Positions 17,022-26,085 are shown, counted from the stretch's first letter. The stretch is 34,879 nt of DNA from an uncultured Clostridia bacterium (GCA_944383035.1 CALWOE010000013.1:1-34879); one strand, 5' to 3'. The notes: a model not told the origin generated them from the letters alone. A program made the numbers and translations.

Positions 17022-18296
17022 TTACTCTTCACTTTCTTTTACTTTTGATTTTGTAGCTCTTTTTCTAGTAGTAGTTGTTGTTTTTTTCTTTGTAGTAGTC
17101 TTTTTTGTTGTTGTCTTTTTCTTAGTAACTTTTGCTACTGTTTTTTTAGCTTTTTCTACTACTTTTTTTATAGTTGGTTTATCATCCTCAACATTATCTA
17201 CATCTTCTTTATCTTCATTTTCTTCTAAATCAATTTTTACATCTTCTAGTATAACTTCTTCTACCTTTGGTTTTTCATCTATTTCTTCTTGTATAATTTC
17301 TTTTACTTTTTCATTTTTTGTGCTCTCAAGTGCTCTTTTTAATACAAACTTTCTTGTTGCTTCTTCATCATCTGCTGCAGCAAGTTTTGAATATTCCAAA
17401 TATTCATCTTCTGTTTGTATTGTTCTATGAACATCATTTACCATTGTCTTTATCTTTAAATCATATATTTCACTAAACATTTTGTAATAATCATTTATTG
17501 ATATTACCTCATTTTCTAAACTTTGATCATATATTTCTTGAATCTTTTCAAATATTTTATCTATAATTTTAAAATATCTATATGCATTTTTACATATATT
17601 TATCATTAAATTATACTCATACATATGCTTGTCTATATCTGATTCAATTCCTTTAATCATAGTTTCTATTACATATTCAATTAATTCTCTTTCATCAGTA
17701 GGCAATTTTGAAATATCATAATTATCATTTATATAACCTACATACTCATCTATACATTCAAAAAGTTCTTTATACTTTTCTTCAGTATATTCATCTGTTT
17801 GAATCAGTGTATCTACTTCTTCAGATAATTTTATTACTTTATTATATCTTTTTGATTTTCCTTCATCCTTTATATTTTGTTTTACTGCATCTATTGCTGA
17901 AGATATTGCAAGAAGACCAAATTTTATATCTTCTCTTGATTTAAATTTCGCTTTTGTTACTCTATCATATTCCATTTCTAAAAATGTTTTTTGCAATTCT
18001 AATCTATCCATTTTTTCAGTAGAATTAATTTTATCTAAAATATCTTGTGAATAAGATAATTTTAATTCATACATTTCACGTTGCATAATATCATATTGAT
18101 ATTTTACAAATACTATTTCTCTTAAAATATTTTCTTCACGTAATCTTTTATCTTCACCTTCTGTTTTTTTAATAACATTTAAATGTTCATCTATTGCTCT
18201 ATTCATTTTTGTCATATTTACTAATATAACAACACTTTGTATCACTCTATCAAATATATTTATTTTCTTTTTAGAACTTACAACTATATCTGCCAT
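17022..18296 (-). CDS. Unrecognised coiled-coil protein with histone-H1-like Lys/Thr tail
   Basis: I do not recognise this 424-residue family. There is no signal peptide or membrane segment, so it is probably cytoplasmic. Residues about 10-310 are charged and predicted largely helical, with coiled-coil-like stretches. Residues about 320-375 are strongly acidic (Glu/Asp-rich). Residues about 376-424 are a low-complexity basic tail of Lys, Thr and Ala (KKTTTKKTTTKKK), like the tails of bacterial histone-H1-like proteins, which suggests nucleic-acid binding. It has its own sigma-A-type promoter and ribosome site GGGGAGAT, and lies upstream of spoIIE on the same strand, but with a hairpin and a separate spoIIE promoter between them. 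The acidic part followed by a basic tail could also be self-masking. Function unknown. Confidence 0.8.
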   Translation of the reverse strand: MADIVVSSKKKINIFDRVIQSVVILVNMTKMNRAIDEHLNVIKKTEGEDKRLREENILREIVFVKYQYDIMQREMYELKLSYSQDILDKINSTEKMDRLELQKTFLEMEYDRVTKAKFKSREDIKFGLLAISSAIDAVKQNIKDEGKSKRYNKVIKLSEEVDTLIQTDEYTEEKYKELFECIDEYVGYINDNYDISKLPTDERELIEYVIETMIKGIESDIDKHMYEYNLMINICKNAYRYFKIIDKIFEKIQEIYDQSLENEVISINDYYKMFSEIYDLKIKTMVNDVHRTIQTEDEYLEYSKLAAADDEEATRKFVLKRALESTKNEKVKEIIQEEIDEKPKVEEVILEDVKIDLEENEDKEDVDNVEDDKPTIKKVVEKAKKTVAKVTKKKTTTKKTTTKKKTTTTTRKRATKSKVKESEE

Positions 18297-18375
18297 TTAC
18301 TATCTCCCCTTAACAAAAAATATGCAAAATAACAACAATTTTATCAATATTATTTTTACACATAATTTTACTTAT

Positions 18376-18403
18376 ATTATATCGTGTTTTTCAATAATTT
18401 CAA
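18376..18403 (-). promoter_or_regulatory. Sigma-A-type promoter of the H1-tailed protein gene
   Basis: Minus strand TTGAAA (18398-18403), 16-base spacer, TATAAT (18376-18381), about 80 bases before the start codon. It lies in the 392-base gap 18297-18688, which holds this promoter, the divergent one at 18561-18589, and otherwise only AT-rich DNA. Confidence 0.6.
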
Positions 18404-18560
18404 GTCTTTAAATAGAATTTTTACAAAAATGTTACAATTTTTTTATATTAAATTTTTAATAATTTTTTATTTTTTTGTAATATTTATGAAATAAATCTCG
18501 TATAATATTATGTAGAACCTAATATTTTAATGTTTTATATTGTCATATTATACATAAAAC

Positions 18561-18589
18561 TTTACAAATCATATTTTTTATGGTATAAT
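18561..18589 (+). promoter_or_regulatory. Strong extended -10 promoter of the 192-residue unknown
   Basis: TTTACA (18561-18566), 17-base spacer, TATAAT (18584-18589), with TGG directly before the -10 box giving an extended -10. It predicts a leader of about 95 bases. A further isolated TATAAT at 18501 has no -35 box at good spacing. Confidence 0.75.
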
Positions 18590-18611
18590 ATATGATATTT
18601 AAAAAACATTG

Positions 18612-18648
18612 ATTGAAATATGAATATACTATATTCATTTGTTTCAAT
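18612..18648 (+). repeat. Imperfect hairpin in the leader of the 192-residue unknown
   Basis: ATTGAAA (18612-18618) pairs with TTTCAAT (18642-18648), and inside it ATGAAT (18620-18625) pairs with ATTCAT (18633-18638). The structure lies wholly within the predicted 5' leader, before the ribosome site. No T-tract follows, so it is not a terminator. It may stabilise the mRNA or bind a regulator. Confidence 0.45.
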
Positions 18649-18688
18649 AAATTAATTAAATTTATTTATATTTAGGAGGAGATTAAAA

Positions 18689-19267
18689 ATGACAAGTAAT
18701 TACTTAACATTTAATAACATTAGAGTTTTTTCAACGGATACTCTGTCAGAATTCAAAATTTTTCTGGATAAAATTTTAAAGAGTTCTGACAAAAAAGTAG
18801 TCGCAACGACAAAGGAAAATTTAAAAATTCTTAGCGAATACTCTAATAGTTCATTAGAAGAAGAAAATACATATTCTGTATATTATACTTCTACTATGAA
18901 TTATTGCAGAGCTTTAGTTGAAAAATTAGTAAATTATTTAAATGGTTTGAAAAAAACTGAACTAAAAATTTCAACTAATAAAGAAGATTTTTTACATTTT
19001 GCCAAAAACGACTATAAAAACGACTATAAAAACGAAAAATACTATCCTTATAGTACTTCTTCAAAAAAGGTATTATTAAAAGATAGTATAATTTGCCAAT
19101 ATTATGAATTCAGTACTAGTTATAAAGAAAAATATAACAGTGAAATTCATAAGTTAGCAAAAGATTATTTCATTATTAATAGCAAGTATGAAGATGGAGA
19201 ATATCTCATCTATTATACAGCTGATGTAAAAGAAGGAAAAATGATTAAAGAAAGCTTAGGATATTAA
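18689..19267 (+). CDS. Unrecognised 192-residue cytoplasmic protein
   Basis: I do not recognise this protein. It has no signal peptide, membrane segment or metal motif. It is Lys/Ser/Tyr/Asn-rich. The first third reads like an alpha/beta fold (FNNIRVFSTD, KKVVATTKENLKIL). Near residue 108 there is a short in-frame repeat (NDYKNDYKNEK), a possible hinge. The C-terminal part is Tyr-rich and ends in a predicted beta hairpin (YLIYYTADVKEGK). Expression signals are unusually good: extended -10 promoter, leader hairpin, AGGAGGAG ribosome site 8 bases before ATG, and a strong terminator overlapping the stop. It is therefore a real, single-gene unit, probably well expressed. It is convergent with addB; nothing around it suggests a role. 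Confidence 0.8.
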   Translation: MTSNYLTFNNIRVFSTDTLSEFKIFLDKILKSSDKKVVATTKENLKILSEYSNSSLEEENTYSVYYTSTMNYCRALVEKLVNYLNGLKKTELKISTNKEDFLHFAKNDYKNDYKNEKYYPYSTSSKKVLLKDSIICQYYEFSTSYKEKYNSEIHKLAKDYFIINSKYEDGEYLIYYTADVKEGKMIKESLGY

Positions 19268-19284
19268 AAACCTAAGCTTTTTTT
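19251..19284 (+). terminator. Terminator overlapping the end of the 192-residue unknown
   Basis: AAAGCTTAGG (19251-19260), inside the last codons, pairs with CCTAAGCTTT (19271-19280), followed by more T. The stop codon lies in the loop, so translation to the end would compete with stem formation. Confidence 0.85.
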
Positions 19285-19303
19285 ATATAAAGTAATATAA
19301 ATT

Positions 19304-22300
19304 TTATACGATACTGTTTTTTCTACATATACTAGAATATTTACAATATTTACATGTTTCTTCTTTTTTATATGGATTAATTTTTACATTTCCAGTTAAA
19401 ACTTCCTTTCCAAGTTTTATTAATATATCTTGTGACATTTCTAAAAGATTATTAAATTCTTCTTCATCTAATGCCTTTTTTGTTTTTTTACCATTTTTTA
19501 TAGAAGACTCTACTGTAGATTTTGAAATATCAATTAATCTTTCTTTTGTATCACCAAGTTTTTTATCCATCATTTCTAATATTGTAACATCTTTTAAAAA
19601 TATCCCCTTCATTCTTAATTTTTCAATTACTTTAGATTTTATTATATCTTCATCTTGAGTATAATCACTAAGTGTAACTAATCTATCTGAAAGATTAAAA
19701 TATAACATACCAGCTGGTAAATATTTTTTCTCATTACCATTATTTTCATTTTCATTTAAATTATCTATAAAAGCTTTTAAATATGTTACAAGTTGTAATG
19801 ATATCCCCTCTTTTATTTTATCAATATCTAAAGTTTTATCACTTGATTTATAATCTACTATTCTTACATAAGATTTATCTTTATAATTTAAAATATCAGC
19901 TCTATCAATTTTACCTATTATTTTCATTTCGTGATTATCATCTATTTTTAATGTGATTGGTAAAAATACACTTTTATCTTTAAATTCTATTTCATATCCA
20001 TATGGCTTAAATTCACTTTGATTAAAAGATATTGCTATTATCTGTATAACTTTTTGCATAGTATTTATAAATTTTTGCTTTAAAATCTCATACTTTACAC
20101 TTTCTTTTTGCTTTTTTAATATAACATCTAATTCATTTAAAATAATGTCTTTTAACACATTTTTATATTTCTCATTTAATACTATTCCATCATCTAATAT
20201 CATTTGCCATGCTATATTATTTTTTTGCAAGTATGTTGAAAAATCATCTAATACATTATGCATAAAACTTCCTGAATCTAGTGATGTAATTTCAAATTCT
20301 TTATTTTCCTTTAATTTTAAAATATAATTAATATAATATGAAAATGGACATTTTCTAAATTTTTCTAATTTTGAAACACTTGTAATAAGTGCTTTTTGAT
20401 AAATATCATCAATAACTTCTTGTGATAAATTATTATCATCTTTAATATATTCTAAAAGTTCTCTATAGCTATTATCTTCCAAAAAAATATTATAAATAGC
20501 AAGTAGGCTTTCTATTTTTTTTATATTATCCTCTTTATTACTTTTATCATCTATTTTATTTTTATTTATATTATTTTCTATCTCTTTAATATTATATACT
20601 AATTTTTCAAATAACTTATCTTTTGAATAAAAATCTTTATCTAAAATTGATTTTTCATCATTAGTAGAAATATCGCCATATATTTTAAGTCCAGTCATAT
20701 TTTCAATACTTGTTACAAGTGAGGATTTTCTAAGAGCATTATTTGCTACATCAAGCGATGGTATAGATATATACAAATTCTCTATAGTGTTATTTAAAGC
20801 TTCATATATATTAAAATATTCCATATTTAATTTTGAAACTGAATTTTCTTTGAATGTAATATCATTTTTATCTTTTAATGTATTCAGTTCATCATCAGAA
20901 AAAATTAAATCCTCAGACACTTTTTTTGGAAATCTATTTTCACATACTCCAATAAAAAAAACTTGTTTTTTTGGTGTAGTTTTTTCTACATCTATATCAA
21001 TTACTTCTACTTCATCTAGAGTTGGTGGAACAGATTTTAAAGTTATATCTTTTATACTCATTTTAAATATATTTAAAAATTCTTCTAAAGTTATTTTGCA
21101 ATCGTTATATACTTTTGCTATACTATCAAATACTTCTATGATTTTATCATATACTTGCCTTTTTATATTAACATCATTTATTATATTTTCTTTTTGTTCC
21201 ATATAATTTAAAAGCTTTTCATAATTTAATAATATATCATTTTTTATTAAATGATCATATATCATTTTAATATATTCTTTTACAGTATTTTCTTTTTCTT
21301 TTAAATTATTAGTATAATTTTTTACGATATATTCCCTTAAATTATTTAGTATTTCTAAATCATAAATAAAATCATTTTTATTTTCATTATTATATATAAA
21401 TTCTTTAAATATATTATATTTATTTATATTAAATTCAGTCATATATCTTTGAAGCATAAAAATATCTTTATCATCTAAATTTGTAAATCCAAGTTTTAAT
21501 GTTTCAAGTAATATATCTTTATTAATACCATAAACAAGTAGAGATAAATAATTTAAGATATAATTTAAAAGTTTTGATTTTGTTATATTTTCTTTATTTT
21601 GTGAGTAGAAGTTTATATTATATTCAAAAAATACTCTTGATATTATACTACTATATTCATCTTTATTTGTAGTATATATACAAAAATCATTATATTTATA
21701 TCCTTCATTTATTACCTTTTGTTTTATAATACTTGCTACATTTTCTATTTCTTTATACTCATTTGTATGTGTAGACAAAAATATATTACTAAATTTTATA
21801 TCTGTTTTTTTATAATTATCTTTAAATAAATTTTCAGCTAAATATTTCAAATCATCATTTGATTTTGAATAATTTATATAATTTATTTTAAGGTTTACAT
21901 CTGAATTTACATCATTTGCAACTTTTAATAAATTTTTAAAAGTTTGATTTGATACCTCAAATATATCTGAAGTATTATTTAAATAAATATCTTCTATCTT
22001 TGTTATATCTGTTGTAAGTGTTATATATGTTTTCTTTGCTATTTGTAACAAAGATTTTATAAAATTAAGCTCTGTTTGATTAAAATTATTATACCCATCA
22101 AAAAAAATATAACTTTTATCTAAATCATGAATTTTAGAAATGTTTTCAAATAAAAGCTTTGCTTCATCAACATTATCAACAAAATTTTTATTTATTTCAG
22201 TTAAAAATAACTCATATATATTAGATATATCAATTAATTTTCTTTTTATATTTTCATCTTTTATATCTAAATTTTTTAGGACATTTACATCTATATTATT

Positions 22301-22690
22301 TTTTCTAAAAAGATCAATATAATTATTAATACTATCTAAAAATCCCTCTTTATCTTTTACTTTTCTAAATGTAGTCAATATATCCTCATTGTCTTTTAAT
22401 ATTTTAGTAATTATTATTTTTTTATCTAATTTACTTATTTTTTTATCCTGAATATGAAAAGAAAAGTTAGATATCTTTTCAGTTATATATGAATCTATTG
22501 TTGTAATATCAACGCCAATAATTCCATTTTCATTTATATTTTTCATATATTCATTTTCAGCTAAAAATCTCTTTTGCGATGGTACAAATAGTATTACCTT
22601 ACTTTCATTATCTACACACTCTTTTATACAATCATAAATATACTTACTTTTACCTGTTTTTGAGGTACCAAGTATTAAATTTAATTCCAC
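19304..22690 (-). CDS. addB: ATP-dependent nuclease subunit B (AddB)
   Basis: Subunit of the AddAB helicase-nuclease that processes double-strand breaks for recombination. The 1128 residues fit the family length. Seen in the sequence: an N-terminal nucleotide-binding motif GTSKTGKS (about residues 7-14), a diverged helicase-like middle, and a C-terminal RecB-type nuclease domain with GSFMHNVLDDF, GKIDRAD and DYKSS (Asp946, Lys948). One Cys before the nuclease domain (781, in KCPFSYY) and three at the end (1113, 1116, 1122) form the known AddB iron-sulphur staple. An in-frame TTG two codons upstream is too close to the GGAGG site, so the GTG at 22690 is preferred. It follows scpB by 34 bases. 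No addA is adjacent, unlike the usual addBA pair. Confidence 0.93.
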   Translation of the reverse strand: MELNLILGTSKTGKSKYIYDCIKECVDNESKVILFVPSQKRFLAENEYMKNINENGIIGVDITTIDSYITEKISNFSFHIQDKKISKLDKKIIITKILKDNEDILTTFRKVKDKEGFLDSINNYIDLFRKNNIDVNVLKNLDIKDENIKRKLIDISNIYELFLTEINKNFVDNVDEAKLLFENISKIHDLDKSYIFFDGYNNFNQTELNFIKSLLQIAKKTYITLTTDITKIEDIYLNNTSDIFEVSNQTFKNLLKVANDVNSDVNLKINYINYSKSNDDLKYLAENLFKDNYKKTDIKFSNIFLSTHTNEYKEIENVASIIKQKVINEGYKYNDFCIYTTNKDEYSSIISRVFFEYNINFYSQNKENITKSKLLNYILNYLSLLVYGINKDILLETLKLGFTNLDDKDIFMLQRYMTEFNINKYNIFKEFIYNNENKNDFIYDLEILNNLREYIVKNYTNNLKEKENTVKEYIKMIYDHLIKNDILLNYEKLLNYMEQKENIINDVNIKRQVYDKIIEVFDSIAKVYNDCKITLEEFLNIFKMSIKDITLKSVPPTLDEVEVIDIDVEKTTPKKQVFFIGVCENRFPKKVSEDLIFSDDELNTLKDKNDITFKENSVSKLNMEYFNIYEALNNTIENLYISIPSLDVANNALRKSSLVTSIENMTGLKIYGDISTNDEKSILDKDFYSKDKLFEKLVYNIKEIENNINKNKIDDKSNKEDNIKKIESLLAIYNIFLEDNSYRELLEYIKDDNNLSQEVIDDIYQKALITSVSKLEKFRKCPFSYYINYILKLKENKEFEITSLDSGSFMHNVLDDFSTYLQKNNIAWQMILDDGIVLNEKYKNVLKDIILNELDVILKKQKESVKYEILKQKFINTMQKVIQIIAISFNQSEFKPYGYEIEFKDKSVFLPITLKIDDNHEMKIIGKIDRADILNYKDKSYVRIVDYKSSDKTLDIDKIKEGISLQLVTYLKAFIDNLNENENNGNEKKYLPAGMLYFNLSDRLVTLSDYTQDEDIIKSKVIEKLRMKGIFLKDVTILEMMDKKLGDTKERLIDISKSTVESSIKNGKKTKKALDEEEFNNLLEMSQDILIKLGKEVLTGNVKINPYKKEETCKYCKYSSICRKNSIV

Positions 22691-22724
22691 AAACAATCCT
22701 CCAAAATATATGAATAACTAATAA

Positions 22725-23330
22725 TTATTCTTCATCATTTACATCTTGTTGCTTATCCTCTTTTTTATTATTTTCAAAGTCACTTACAAGAAGTTGTTCA
22801 TCACTAATCTTTATATTTTCAAAATCTGGTAATTCATTAATACTATTTATCCCACATGATTTTAAAAATTCTGATGTAACAGCATATGCAGCTGGTCTAC
22901 CAGGCAAATTAAGTCTTGCAACTTCTTCTACAAGTCCACATTCAAGAAGTCTAGAAACTGCAAAATCACTATTTACTCCTCTTATATTTTCTATTTCAGA
23001 TTTTGTAATTTTAGGATTATATGCTATTATGCTAAGTACTTCTTGAACTGCTACTGATAAATTTTTCCTTTTTGTATTTTCTACAAAAAGATTAACTTTA
23101 TCATAATATTTGTTATTTGTTACTAATTGATAACAATCATTCACTTTTACAAGTACTACTCCAGAGTCAAATGAATATTTTTCATACAAAGTATCAATAG
23201 CATTTTCAATATATTGTTTCTCAATTCCTAATGTTTGAGATAATTCATCTACACTTATTTCTCTTCCAAGAGCAAACATAACTGCTTCAATTTGATTTTG
23301 TATTTCTTTTATTTGTTCAACTGTTTCCAT
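22725..23330 (-). CDS. scpB: Segregation and condensation protein B
   Basis: Dimeric winged-helix subunit that, with ScpA and Smc, forms the condensin complex for chromosome organisation. The 201 residues show two winged-helix regions (about 8-85 and 90-165) and the conserved LPGRPAAYAVTSEFL segment near residue 142, which is diagnostic for ScpB. The C terminus is acidic and lysine-rich. Ribosome site GGAGGAAAT. It heads a minus-strand pair with addB; the scpA gene that usually precedes it is not here, since the neighbouring gene upstream is divergent. Confidence 0.93.
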   Translation of the reverse strand: METVEQIKEIQNQIEAVMFALGREISVDELSQTLGIEKQYIENAIDTLYEKYSFDSGVVLVKVNDCYQLVTNNKYYDKVNLFVENTKRKNLSVAVQEVLSIIAYNPKITKSEIENIRGVNSDFAVSRLLECGLVEEVARLNLPGRPAAYAVTSEFLKSCGINSINELPDFENIKISDEQLLVSDFENNKKEDKQQDVNDEE

Positions 23331-23528
23331 ATTTCCTCCAATTTTATTTTTATATTTTTTATATATTATATAATTATTTTTTTATAAAAACAAGTGTTTT
23401 AAGTTTGCAAATTTTTTTAATTTTTTAATAAACTTATTAAAAATTAGTATATTTTATATATTAAAAAACATAATAATTATATAAATAACGTTATTTATTA
23501 CTTATATTAAATTATCAAATTTAAAGTA

Positions 23529-23575
23529 GACGTGATACGTCACAAAGCTATTCTTTTGAATAGCTTTTTATTTTT
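23529..23575 (+). terminator. Orphan terminator with preceding small hairpin, upstream of the clp gene
   Basis: AAAGCTATTC (23544-23553), loop TTTT, GAATAGCTTT (23558-23567), then a T-rich tract to 23577: a textbook intrinsic terminator on the plus strand. A smaller stem GACGT/ACGTC (23529-23533 and 23537-23541) just precedes it and overlaps an alternative GTGA/TCAC pairing. No plus-strand gene lies upstream and the clp promoter is downstream. It sits in the 368-base gap 23331-23698, which is otherwise AT-rich without other clear structure. Confidence 0.65.
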
Positions 23576-23627
23576 TTACTTTTATCTAATTTGTAATGTT
23601 TAAAGTGCATATAATTATTAATATGAG

Positions 23628-23656
23628 TTGTAAAAAATAACAATATATGGTATACT
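23628..23656 (+). promoter_or_regulatory. Probable promoter of the clp gene
   Basis: TTGTAA (23628-23633), 17-base spacer, TATACT (23651-23656). No CtsR heptad pair or CIRCE repeat was recognised around it, so heat-shock control is not shown. Confidence 0.5.
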
Positions 23657-23698
23657 TATGTCTAAGTATTTTATAGAAAATGGAGATGATAAAAAGAT

Positions 23699-26032
23699 AT
23701 GCTATGTTCTGTATGTAAAAAAAATATGGCTGTTATATTTATAAATAAATTAGACAAAGAAGGAAAATCAACAGGAGAAACTACTGGTTTATGCATTGAA
23801 TGTGCAAAAAAACAAGGTATAGATCCTATTAAAAATATAATTAATGGTATGAATAATATATCTGATGAACAAATGGAAAATATGGCAAAACAATTTGATA
23901 CTATGTTACAAGATATGTCAAATGAAACAGATAATGTACCAAACGATAATACTGGAAGTAAAGAAGATTTTGAAAAAGCTAAAAAAGGCTTTCCAGGTCT
24001 TTTTGGTAATTTAATGAGTATGAATTTCAATGGCGAAGATGATGATTCAGATTATGATGATGATAAAAAAGACAAAAAGAAAAAAAAGAAGAAAAAGAAA
24101 AAATATTTAGATACTTTTGGCGAAAATTTAACACAAAAAGCAAGAGAAAATAAATTAGATAAAGTAATTGGTAGAGAAACTGAACTTGCTCGTATGATTC
24201 AAATATTAAATAGAAGAAGTAAAAATAATCCCGCACTAATTGGAGAACCAGGTGTTGGTAAAACAGCAATTGTAAATGCTCTTGCTATTGCAATTGCAAA
24301 AGGCGAAGTACCAAACAAATTACTTGATAAAGAAGTTTATCTTGTTGATATGACATCCCTTGTTGCTGGTACACAATTTAGAGGCCAATTTGAATCAAGA
24401 ATCAAAGGTATAATTGATGAATGTAAATCATTTGGTAATATAATACTTGCAATAGATGAAGTACACAACATTGTTGGTGGACTTGAACATGACAATTCAA
24501 TGAATGCAGCAAATATGTTAAAACCTGCACTTGCTAATGGTACTGTACAATTAATTGGTGCTACAACTATAAAAGAATATAGAAAATATATAGAAAAAGA
24601 TAGTGCTCTAGAAAGACGTTTTCAACCAATAATTGTTGATGAACCTACTCCAGAAGCATGTTTTGATATTTTAAAAGGTACAAAAGAATATTATGAAGAT
24701 TTCCACAAAGTAAAAATCCCTGATGAAATATTAATGGATGCTGTAAATTTATCTAGTAAATATATACATGATAGATTTTTACCAGATAAAGCAATCGATT
24801 TATTAGATGAAGCATGTGCTAGAGTAAATCTTGAAGATATAAATCTTGCTAAAATTGCCAAATTAAGAAGAAAACTAGAAAAAATAACTGAAGAAAAAGA
24901 AGAATTAGATGAATTACTTCAAAATGCAGATGAAAATAGTGATAACATAGAAAACTTTGAAAAATCTGCTAAATTAAAAGAAGACGAATGTAAACTTCAA
25001 AATAAACTTGATGAACTAATAAAAAAAACAAAACCAAAAATTGTTACTTTTGATAATCTAGCTCAAGTAGTTGAACTTTGGACTAAAATACCTGTTATGC
25101 GTATAAAAACTAAAGAAACTGAGAAATTATTGAATTTAAAAGATAACTTAAGTAAAAAAATAATTGGTCAAGATCAAGCAATTGAAGCTATATCAAATGC
25201 AATATTAAGAAAAAGATCTAATATTTACAACATTATACGTCCTCCATCATTTATATTTGTTGGACCTACTGGTGTTGGTAAAACTGCTTTAGTTAAAGCT
25301 TTAGCTTATGAACTATTTGATAATGAGGATTCTGTTATAAAACTTGATATGTCAGAATATATGGAAGCACATAGTGTTTCAAAATTAATTGGTTCTCCTC
25401 CAGGATATGTAGGATATGATGAAGCTGGTCAATTAACTGAAAAAGTTAGACGTAACCCTTATAGTATTGTACTTTTTGATGAAATAGAAAAAGCTCATCA
25501 AAGTATATATAATATATTACTACAAATTCTTGATGAAGGAAAACTTACTGATTCACAAGGAAAAAGTGTATCATTTAAGCATACTATAATTATACTTACA
25601 TCAAATCTTGGTACTAACTTTAAAAGTGATGGATATGGATTTTCTAATAAAGAAATTGATGAAAGTTTACTTGAAAACAAAACAGCAGATGCTTTAAAAG
25701 AGTATTTTTCACCAGAATTTTTAAATAGAATAGATGATATAATTACATTTAAAAAATTATCTTTTGATACTATAAATAAAATTTCTAGACTTATGTTAGA
25801 TGAATTAAAAGAAGAAACAAAACAAAAACATATTTTATTTGATTATTCAGATGAAGTAGCAAAATTTATTGCAAATGTTGGTTACAATTCTAAATTTGGT
25901 GCTAGACCACTAAAAAGAGCTATCCAAAAATATATTGAAGATCTGCTTGCAATAAACTTTATAAAAGGCAACATAAAAGAAAATACATTATATCACTTAG
26001 ATGTAAAAGATAATAAAATAATTATAAAATGA
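23699..26032 (+). CDS. ClpE-like AAA+ unfoldase with N-terminal zinc finger
   Basis: ATP-driven protein unfoldase (Hsp100 class), expected to feed ClpP. The 777 residues begin with a zinc finger (Cys3, Cys6, Cys32, Cys35) instead of the double Clp N domain; this is the ClpE arrangement. Residues about 110-138 are a low-complexity acidic-then-polylysine linker. The first AAA domain has Walker A GEPGVGKTA (about 182) and Walker B LAIDEVHN (about 250). A coiled middle segment (about 385-445) follows. The second AAA domain has Walker A GPTGVGKT (about 522) and Walker B LFDEIEKAH (about 591), then the C-terminal small domain. A GYGFS segment near 645 sits where the ClpP-binding loop is expected. 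ClpC is the alternative, but it would carry Clp_N repeats. Confidence 0.9.
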   Translation: MLCSVCKKNMAVIFINKLDKEGKSTGETTGLCIECAKKQGIDPIKNIINGMNNISDEQMENMAKQFDTMLQDMSNETDNVPNDNTGSKEDFEKAKKGFPGLFGNLMSMNFNGEDDDSDYDDDKKDKKKKKKKKKKYLDTFGENLTQKARENKLDKVIGRETELARMIQILNRRSKNNPALIGEPGVGKTAIVNALAIAIAKGEVPNKLLDKEVYLVDMTSLVAGTQFRGQFESRIKGIIDECKSFGNIILAIDEVHNIVGGLEHDNSMNAANMLKPALANGTVQLIGATTIKEYRKYIEKDSALERRFQPIIVDEPTPEACFDILKGTKEYYEDFHKVKIPDEILMDAVNLSSKYIHDRFLPDKAIDLLDEACARVNLEDINLAKIAKLRRKLEKITEEKEELDELLQNADENSDNIENFEKSAKLKEDECKLQNKLDELIKKTKPKIVTFDNLAQVVELWTKIPVMRIKTKETEKLLNLKDNLSKKIIGQDQAIEAISNAILRKRSNIYNIIRPPSFIFVGPTGVGKTALVKALAYELFDNEDSVIKLDMSEYMEAHSVSKLIGSPPGYVGYDEAGQLTEKVRRNPYSIVLFDEIEKAHQSIYNILLQILDEGKLTDSQGKSVSFKHTIIILTSNLGTNFKSDGYGFSNKEIDESLLENKTADALKEYFSPEFLNRIDDIITFKKLSFDTINKISRLMLDELKEETKQKHILFDYSDEVAKFIANVGYNSKFGARPLKRAIQKYIEDLLAINFIKGNIKENTLYHLDVKDNKIIIK

Positions 26033-26054
26033 TTTTTTATAAAATAGGCTAAGT

Positions 26055-26085
26055 AAAAAATATCCCATAATTTGGGATATTTTTT
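26055..26085. terminator. Bidirectional terminator between clp and the BofC-like gene
   Basis: A 13-bp perfect stem, AAAAAATATCCCA (26055-26067) with its complement (26073-26085), loop TAATT. T-tracts are present on both strands, and the two flanking genes converge on it. Confidence 0.85.

Noticed and set aside
18475-18506. TTGTAA and TATAAT as a second promoter for the 192-residue unknown
   Set aside because: The spacer is 20 bases, too long for a typical sigma-A promoter.
23577-23698. CtsR or CIRCE heat-shock operator ahead of the clp gene
   Set aside because: No pair of AGTCAAA-type heptads and no TTAGCACTC/GAGTGCTAA repeat could be found.
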